Positions 59,379-64,000 of a stretch of 64,000 nt of DNA are shown piece by piece (positions within the stretch are counted from its first letter, which is position 1; each line of letters begins with the position of its first letter). The notes beneath the pieces were generated by a model, which was not told the DNA's origin, searched no databases, and saw only the letters and a list, made by a program, of their open reading frames with translations. Location of the stretch: NCBI RefSeq assembly GCF_020857975.1, contig NZ_JACWUO010000014.1, positions 1-64,000 of the forward strand, given 5' to 3'. The position numbers and the translations under genes are program-made. The stretch comes from Stenotrophomonas rhizophila. Its GTDB lineage: Bacteria > Pseudomonadota > Gammaproteobacteria > Xanthomonadales > Xanthomonadaceae.

Positions 59379-60287
59379 ATGACCTCCGAACTCGCGCTCG
59401 ACGCGAACCCGCAAATCCGGCCGACCGCCCCACAGCAGCAGGAAATGCCGCTGGCCGTGTGGCATGGGCAACCGGTCCTGCAGATTCCGCAGGACCTGTA
59501 CATCCCGCCGGATGCGCTGGAAGTGATCCTGGATGCCTTCGAGGGCCCGCTGGACCTGCTGCTGTACCTGATCCGCCGGCAGAACCTGGACATCCTGGAC
59601 ATCCCGGTGGCCGAGATCACCCGCCAGTACGTCGAGTACATCAATGTCATGCAGGAGCTGCGCTTCGAGCTGGCGGCCGAATACCTGGTGATGGCGGCGA
59701 TCCTGGCCGAAGTGAAGTCGCGGATGCTGCTGCCGCGGCCGCCCAGCATCGAGGGCGAGGAAGCCGACCCGCGCGCCGAACTGGTACGCAGGCTGCAGGA
59801 GTACGAACGTTTCAAGCAGGCCGCCGAGGACATCGACGCCCTGCCCCGCCAGGACCGCGACACCAGCGTGGCACATGCCTTCGTCCCCGACCGGGCCGCG
59901 ATCAAGCTGCCGCCGCCGGTGGACCTGAAGGAAATGCTGGTGGCGCTGCACGACGTGCTCAAGCGCGCCGAGCTGTTTACCGGGCATGCGATCAAGCGCG
60001 AAGCCCTGAGCGTGCGCCAGCGCATGGGCGAAGTGCTGGGCCGGTTGGAAGATGGCAAGTTCTACCGTTTTGAAACGCTGTTCACCGCCGAAGAAGGCAA
60101 GCTGGGGGTGCTGGTGACCTTCCTGGCCCTGCTCGAACTGGCCAAGGAACAACTGCTGGACATCGTCCAGGAAGCCCCGCTGGCGCCGATCTACGTCAAG
60201 TCCCTGGCCGCCGGCAACACCAACGAACCGCTGCAGTTCAACAGCGAATTCGACGACCCCGCCGACGCCGCCAACGAAACCGACTGA
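59379..60287 (+). CDS. scpA: Segregation and condensation protein A
   Basis: The 302-residue kleisin subunit of the bacterial condensin links SMC heads. The conserved DAFEGPLDLLLYLIRRQNLDILDIPVAEIT lies about residues 45-75, with EYLVMAAILAEVKSRMLLP. The C-terminal winged helix (FTAEEGKLGVLVTFLALLELAKEQ) is present. The N-terminal 40 residues are variable. SMC itself is not in the window. scpB starts 15 bp after the stop. Confidence 0.92.
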   Translation: MTSELALDANPQIRPTAPQQQEMPLAVWHGQPVLQIPQDLYIPPDALEVILDAFEGPLDLLLYLIRRQNLDILDIPVAEITRQYVEYINVMQELRFELAAEYLVMAAILAEVKSRMLLPRPPSIEGEEADPRAELVRRLQEYERFKQAAEDIDALPRQDRDTSVAHAFVPDRAAIKLPPPVDLKEMLVALHDVLKRAELFTGHAIKREALSVRQRMGEVLGRLEDGKFYRFETLFTAEEGKLGVLVTFLALLELAKEQLLDIVQEAPLAPIYVKSLAAGNTNEPLQFNSEFDDPADAANETD

Positions 60288-60302
60288 GCACCCGACCCTC
60301 GC

Positions 60303-61340
60303 ATGGATCAACCGCTGATCAACCGTATTGTCGAAGGCGCGCTGCTGGCCTCCAGCCAGCCGCTGACCCTGGCGCAATTGCAGGGCCTGTTCCCGGAAGA
60401 GGAACCGGCGCCGCCAGGCAGCATCGAACGCGCGCTGGAACTGCTGCGCGAGGGCTGCCAGGACCGTGGCGTGGAACTGGTCGAGGTCGCTTCCGGCTTC
60501 CGCTTCCAGGTCACCGGCGAAGTGCACGCCTACATCACCCGGCTGTGGACCGAGCGCAAGACCCGCTACACCCGCGCCACCCTGGAAACCCTGGCGCTTA
60601 TCGCCTACCGCCAGCCGATCACCCGCGGCGAAATCGAACAGGTGCGCGGCGTGGCGGTCAGCAGCAACATCATCCAGGCCCTGGAAGAGCGCGAATGGAT
60701 CCGCGTGATCGGCCACCGCGACGTGCCCGGCAAGCCGGCGCTGTTTGGCACCACCAAGGGCTTCCTGGATTATTTCGGGCTCAAGCGCCTGGACGAACTG
60801 CCGCCGCTGTCCGAGCTGCGCGACCTGGGTGAGCTGGAACCGCAGCTGCCGCTGGACAGCCACGGCCAGCTGGCCGGCCGCCTGCCCGCCGGCGCAGCCA
60901 GCCCGGAAGGCGAGCTGGACGGCGACGCGGCCAACGACGACGCCGGCCTGCCGGCGGCGGCCGGCGAAGACCAGGACGACGCGGATGCGGCGCCGGTCGA
61001 CCCGCCCGAACCCGCCGCTGCCCGGTTGGCGGCCCGCGCCGCACTGGCGGCGGCGCGACTGGCGGACCCGCCCGCAGATGCGGACAATACCCAAGGCTCG
61101 GCCGATGCCGATGCCGATGCCACCGACACCCCATTCGATGCGCCGTTGCCGCCTGCCGACGACGACGCTGATACGACCGCCAGCGATGGCGAACCCGATA
61201 CCGCGCCGGGAGAGCGCGCGGCGCCCCAGAACGAAACCGAAGACAACGCCGTCGCGACGACGACCGTGGCTGTTGACGAAGCCGATCCCGAACCAGAGGC
61301 CGACGCACCCGTCGCCGGCCGGAGCCAAGTGAATGAGTGA
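60303..61340 (+). CDS. scpB: Segregation and condensation protein B
   Basis: The two winged-helix domains occupy about residues 1-185 (TRYTRATLETLALIAYRQPITRGEIEQVRG, then TTKGFLDYFGLKRLDELPPL). A 160-residue acidic, Ala/Asp-rich tail follows that is absent from the shorter ScpB of other bacteria (about 190-200). ScpB dimers bind ScpA. The stop overlaps the rluB start by 8 nt, indicating translational coupling. Confidence 0.9.
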   Translation: MDQPLINRIVEGALLASSQPLTLAQLQGLFPEEEPAPPGSIERALELLREGCQDRGVELVEVASGFRFQVTGEVHAYITRLWTERKTRYTRATLETLALIAYRQPITRGEIEQVRGVAVSSNIIQALEEREWIRVIGHRDVPGKPALFGTTKGFLDYFGLKRLDELPPLSELRDLGELEPQLPLDSHGQLAGRLPAGAASPEGELDGDAANDDAGLPAAAGEDQDDADAAPVDPPEPAAARLAARAALAAARLADPPADADNTQGSADADADATDTPFDAPLPPADDDADTTASDGEPDTAPGERAAPQNETEDNAVATTTVAVDEADPEPEADAPVAGRSQVNE

Positions 61341-63198
61341 CACCCCCCGCAAGCCGTCTTTGAACAAGCTTTCGCTCAAGCGCGAAACCGCCACCGACCA
61401 GCCCAAGCTGGAAGAACGCCTGCACAAGGTGCTGGCCCAGGCCGGGCTCGGCTCGCGCCGCGCGCTGGAACAGCGCATCGCCGATGGCCTGGTCAAGGTC
61501 AACGGTGAAGTCGCGCAGACCGGCATGTCGATCAAGAGCGGCGACAAGGTCGAGCTGGACGGCCGTGGCTTCGTGGCCACCGCGCTGACCGAAACTTCGC
61601 GCGTGCTGGCCTACAACAAACCCGAAGGCGAAGTGACCACCCGCGAAGATCCCGAAGGCCGCCCGACCGTGTTCGAAGCGCTGCCGGCCCTGAAGGGCGC
61701 GCGCTGGATCGCGATCGGCCGCCTGGACATCAACACCACCGGCCTGCTGCTGGCAACCACCGACGGTGAGCTGGCCAACGCGATGATGCACCCCTCCTAT
61801 GAGGTCGAACGCGAGTACGTGGTGCGCGTGCGCGCCCCGGAAGGCGAAGAGAAGGTGCCCGACAACATCGTCGACCGCCTCGCCCGTGGCGTGGCGCTGG
61901 AAGACGGCCCGGCCAAGTTCGACGAGATCGAACGCATCGGCGGCACCGATTCGCACGACTGGTTCCGCGTGGTGGTCAAGGAAGGCCGCAACCGCGAAGT
62001 GCGCCGCCTGTGGGAATCGCAGGGCTGCCAGGTCAGCCGCCTCAAGCGCACCCGCTACGGCAAGGTGTCGCTGCCGCGCGAACTGCTGCGCGGCCAGTCG
62101 GTGGAACTGCCGGTCAAGCAGGTTGAAGCCCTGCGCGCCGAACTGAACCTGGAAGCAGGCGCGCCGTCGGCGCTGACCCTGCAGCCGGTGATCGGCCAGC
62201 GCCGCGCGGCCAAGACCACCGTGCGCGTGTCGCGCGAGGGTGGCCGCGGCAACGCCTACGTCAACGGCCACAATTCGGCCGACGAAGGCCGCGAACTGCG
62301 CCGTTTCGACAACGTGCGCGAAGAGCGCGGCCGTGGCCGCGGCGGCAATGGCGGCGGCTTCAAGGGTGGCCTGACGGTCAGCGGCGAAGCGGCGGCCAAG
62401 CAGTCCCAGCGCCCGTTCAAGGCGCGCCCGGACAAGGGCAACCGCGCGTTGCCCGAAGGCAACCCGGCCGCGTTCCGCAGCTGGTACGTGCCTGACGGTG
62501 TCAGCACCGGCCCGAGCAACCACCGCAATGCCGGCCCGGGCGCTGCCCGTGGCCCGGGTGCGCGCGGTCCGGGTGCCGGCGCAGGCGCCGGTGGCCAAGG
62601 CCGTCCGTACGGCAAGCCGAAGGGTCCGGGCGGCGCCGGCGGCCAGGGTCGCAGCTTCGGCGGCGAAGGCCGCGGTGCAGGCGGTGGCGGCGGCTACGGC
62701 GGCGAAAGCCGTGGCGGCTACGGCGGCCAGGGCCGTCCGGCCGGTCCGGGCGGCGGCGGCAACCGCGGCGCCCAGGGCGGCCAGGGTCCGTCCCGCCATC
62801 CCTATGGTCATCCGGGCAACGCCCCCAGCTTCCCGTCCGACCACGCCAACCCGGGCTTCAGCCCGTACGGCAGCGCGCGGCCGGCCGGCAACGGTCCCGG
62901 CGCCCGTGGTCCGGGTGGCCCCGGCGGCAACCGCGGCCCGGGTGGTCCCGGCGCACGCGGTCCCGGCGGTCCGGGCGGCAACCGTGGCCCGGGTGGTCCC
63001 GGCGCACGCGGCCCCGGCGGTCCGGGCGGCAACCGTGGCCCGGGTGGCCCGAGCGCACGTGGTCCCGGTGGTCCGGGCGGCAACCGTGGCCCGGGTGGCC
63101 CCGGCGCACGCGGCCCCGGCGGCCCGGGCGGTCGCCCCGGCGGCAGCCGCGGCCCGGGTGGCGGCGGTCATCGTGGCGGCGGCCCGCGCGGCGCCTGA
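61333..63198 (+). CDS. rluB: 23S rRNA pseudouridine synthase RluB with long Gly-rich tail
   Basis: The 621-residue protein has an S4 domain (about 25-85) and the RsuA/RluB core. GRLDINTTGLLL (about residue 135, Asp nucleophile) and EGRNREVRRLWESQG are present. It modifies U2605 in E. coli (which has about 290 residues). From about residue 300 the sequence is disordered and Arg/Gly/Pro-rich. It ends in five near-perfect 17-residue (51-bp) repeats of GARGPGGPGGNRGPGGP type (62899-63140). Such RGG-like tails bind RNA. The repeat number is likely to vary between strains. Confidence 0.93.
   Translation: MSDTPRKPSLNKLSLKRETATDQPKLEERLHKVLAQAGLGSRRALEQRIADGLVKVNGEVAQTGMSIKSGDKVELDGRGFVATALTETSRVLAYNKPEGEVTTREDPEGRPTVFEALPALKGARWIAIGRLDINTTGLLLATTDGELANAMMHPSYEVEREYVVRVRAPEGEEKVPDNIVDRLARGVALEDGPAKFDEIERIGGTDSHDWFRVVVKEGRNREVRRLWESQGCQVSRLKRTRYGKVSLPRELLRGQSVELPVKQVEALRAELNLEAGAPSALTLQPVIGQRRAAKTTVRVSREGGRGNAYVNGHNSADEGRELRRFDNVREERGRGRGGNGGGFKGGLTVSGEAAAKQSQRPFKARPDKGNRALPEGNPAAFRSWYVPDGVSTGPSNHRNAGPGAARGPGARGPGAGAGAGGQGRPYGKPKGPGGAGGQGRSFGGEGRGAGGGGGYGGESRGGYGGQGRPAGPGGGGNRGAQGGQGPSRHPYGHPGNAPSFPSDHANPGFSPYGSARPAGNGPGARGPGGPGGNRGPGGPGARGPGGPGGNRGPGGPGARGPGGPGGNRGPGGPSARGPGGPGGNRGPGGPGARGPGGPGGRPGGSRGPGGGGHRGGGPRGA
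62899..63140 (+). repeat. 51-bp tandem repeats inside rluB
   Basis: Units begin at 62899, 62950, 63001, 63052 and 63103, all in frame and encoding RGG/PGG-rich sequence. Copy-number change would alter tail length without a frameshift. Confidence 0.9.
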
Positions 63199-63218
63199 TC
63201 GCTGAGCCGCTGAAACGA

Positions 63219-63246
63219 AAAACCCGGCTCCGGCCGGGTTTTTTTG
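63219..63246 (+). terminator. Terminator after rluB
   Basis: AAAACCCGGC and GCCGGGTTTT form a stem with a TCCG loop, followed by a T-run to 63245. Confidence 0.9.
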
Positions 63247-63358
63247 TTTACTGGCGTCGGGTGGCGCGTCGCCTGCGGTGTCGGTTGGAACAACCTGGAC
63301 GGATCATCGGTGCGTGCAGATGGTCGCCGCCGGACAGGTACGCCGCGCTGCGCGTGGT

Positions 63359-63446
63359 CTCCACGCATGGCGTGGATCTACGGGCGTTGTCAGGTTCACA
63401 GGGAAACGCATGGCGCCGCGCGTGTAGATCCACGCCATGCGTGGAT
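63359..63446. repeat. Diverging GTAG palindrome pair
   Basis: A minus-strand copy ends at 63381 (CTAC) and a plus-strand copy GTAGATCCACGCCATGCGTG starts at 63424. Both carry an ATCCACGC/GCGTGGAT stem. Confidence 0.8.
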
Positions 63447-63484
63447 GCCTTGGTGCGGATGCCCTTGGCGTGGATGCCCTTGCT

Positions 63485-63919
63485 TCAACGCCGCTCGATG
63501 GTGAACTTGCCCAGGCCCACGCCCAGGTCCCAGCCCTTGCCGGTGCCGGCCAGCGCCAGCGACACATCGCCCTTGGTCATCACCTGGGCATTGCTGGACT
63601 TGTCCGCACCGGCGTGCGCCTCTACCGAGGCATACGAACCGAGCAGATCGTTGAGCGAATAGGCGCCGGAGAAGCGGCCCTTGCCGTCGACGATCTTCGA
63701 CTTGCCCACGGTCAGCCCACCGCCCTTGACGGTGATCTTGACCGGAATGCGCGCGCCATTGTCGCAGCTGATCGTGCCGGTACCCGAGGCGGTCTTGTAC
63801 AACACCGACCAGCCGGCCAGGTTGTAGTGCAGTTCGCAGTCGATGTTGCCGGCCGCCTGGGCCGCCGGCACCACGCTGATGCCGGCCAGTGCGATCAATG
63901 CCAGGGAGAACGTCTTCAT
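63485..63919 (-). CDS. Small secreted protein, unknown function
   Basis: The 144-residue protein has a Sec signal (LALIALAGISVVPAAQAA, cleaved about residue 22). The mature domain of about 120 residues contains two Cys (IDCEL and ISCDN, probably a disulfide) and an alternating Gly-rich beta pattern (KGGGLTVGKSKIVDG, LAGTGKGWDLGVGLG). This suggests a small beta-structured periplasmic or outer-membrane-associated protein. It recalls DUF992-like or lipocalin-sized proteins but I do not assign a family. The gene is alone at the edge of the window. Confidence 0.65.
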   Translation of the reverse strand: MKTFSLALIALAGISVVPAAQAAGNIDCELHYNLAGWSVLYKTASGTGTISCDNGARIPVKITVKGGGLTVGKSKIVDGKGRFSGAYSLNDLLGSYASVEAHAGADKSSNAQVMTKGDVSLALAGTGKGWDLGVGLGKFTIERR

Positions 63920-64000
63920 GCAGGTCCGCTCGTACGCAATGGGAATGACTGGAATCTAGCAGCGCGCGCGTGTGGCCTGGATGAGGCCGCCCGCGCGCGT

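Noticed and set aside
62899..63140. CRISPR-like regular repeats.
   Set aside because: The repeats are contiguous, in frame inside rluB, and have no unique spacers.

Overview
The window is high-GC chromosomal DNA from a gammaproteobacterium of the Xanthomonadaceae, most probably Stenotrophomonas or a very close relative. Two things point there. Nearly every spacer carries short GTAG-headed palindromes of the type described as SMAG repeats in Stenotrophomonas maltophilia. The housekeeping neighbourhoods (rluC divergent from rne, scpA-scpB-rluB, fumarase class I, Mn-type SOD) also fit. I see no phage, transposase, tRNA, rRNA or CRISPR array.

Layout. 1-482: three tandem 142-bp doublets of GTAG repeats. 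538-5402 (minus): asparagine synthetase coupled to an E1 alpha/beta fusion dehydrogenase, then an acetyltransferase. 5403-6110: non-coding, with a dispersed-repeat-like segment. 6116-11531: envelope and maintenance genes (two glycine-zipper proteins, TatD nuclease, TcdA, a C-terminal CxxCH membrane protein, cold-shock protein, DUF456). 11690-19224: pldA-arsC, a Cys-rich lipoprotein, a fatty-acid-hydroxylase-family protein, GST, LysE exporter, fumarase, a 5'-truncated ECF41-type sigma factor and its usual carboxymuconolactone-decarboxylase partner. 19504-25964: ABC exporter, ferredoxin-NADP reductase behind a Fur-like site, TlpA-like thioredoxin, glutathione peroxidase and the M3 peptidase Dcp.

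26297-35151: TPR protein, cyclopropane-fatty-acid synthase, DUF3298 lipoprotein, a small GNAT, a 58-aa protein preceded by tandem sigma-28-like and sigma-54-like promoters, POT transporter plus rhomboid protease, a catalytically eroded EEP-family protein, sodA, and a barnase/barstar pair. 35395-44993: a VRER-repeat membrane protein, nfuA, phhB, a TonB-like lipoprotein, zupT, rluC and rne.

45111-58361 is the main accessory region and reads as one glycan-acquisition locus. In transcription order on the minus strand it holds a LacI-type regulator, a large TonB-dependent receptor, a GH144-type (beta-1,2-glucanase family) lipoprotein, a solute-binding lipoprotein, two ABC permeases, a 1059-residue discoidin/alpha-toroid protein and an EEP-family secreted hydrolase. 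Genes from GH144 onward are 3 nt apart or overlap by 1-4 nt. A 14-bp LacI-family palindrome lies before lacI and another before the GH144 gene. The inferred model is outer-membrane import by the receptor, periplasmic cleavage by the GH144 and toroid enzymes, and inner-membrane import by the ABC system, whose ATPase is not encoded here.

58467-63198: bolA, a YciI protein, and the scpA-scpB-rluB operon with long low-complexity tails. 63485-63919: a small secreted protein of unknown function.
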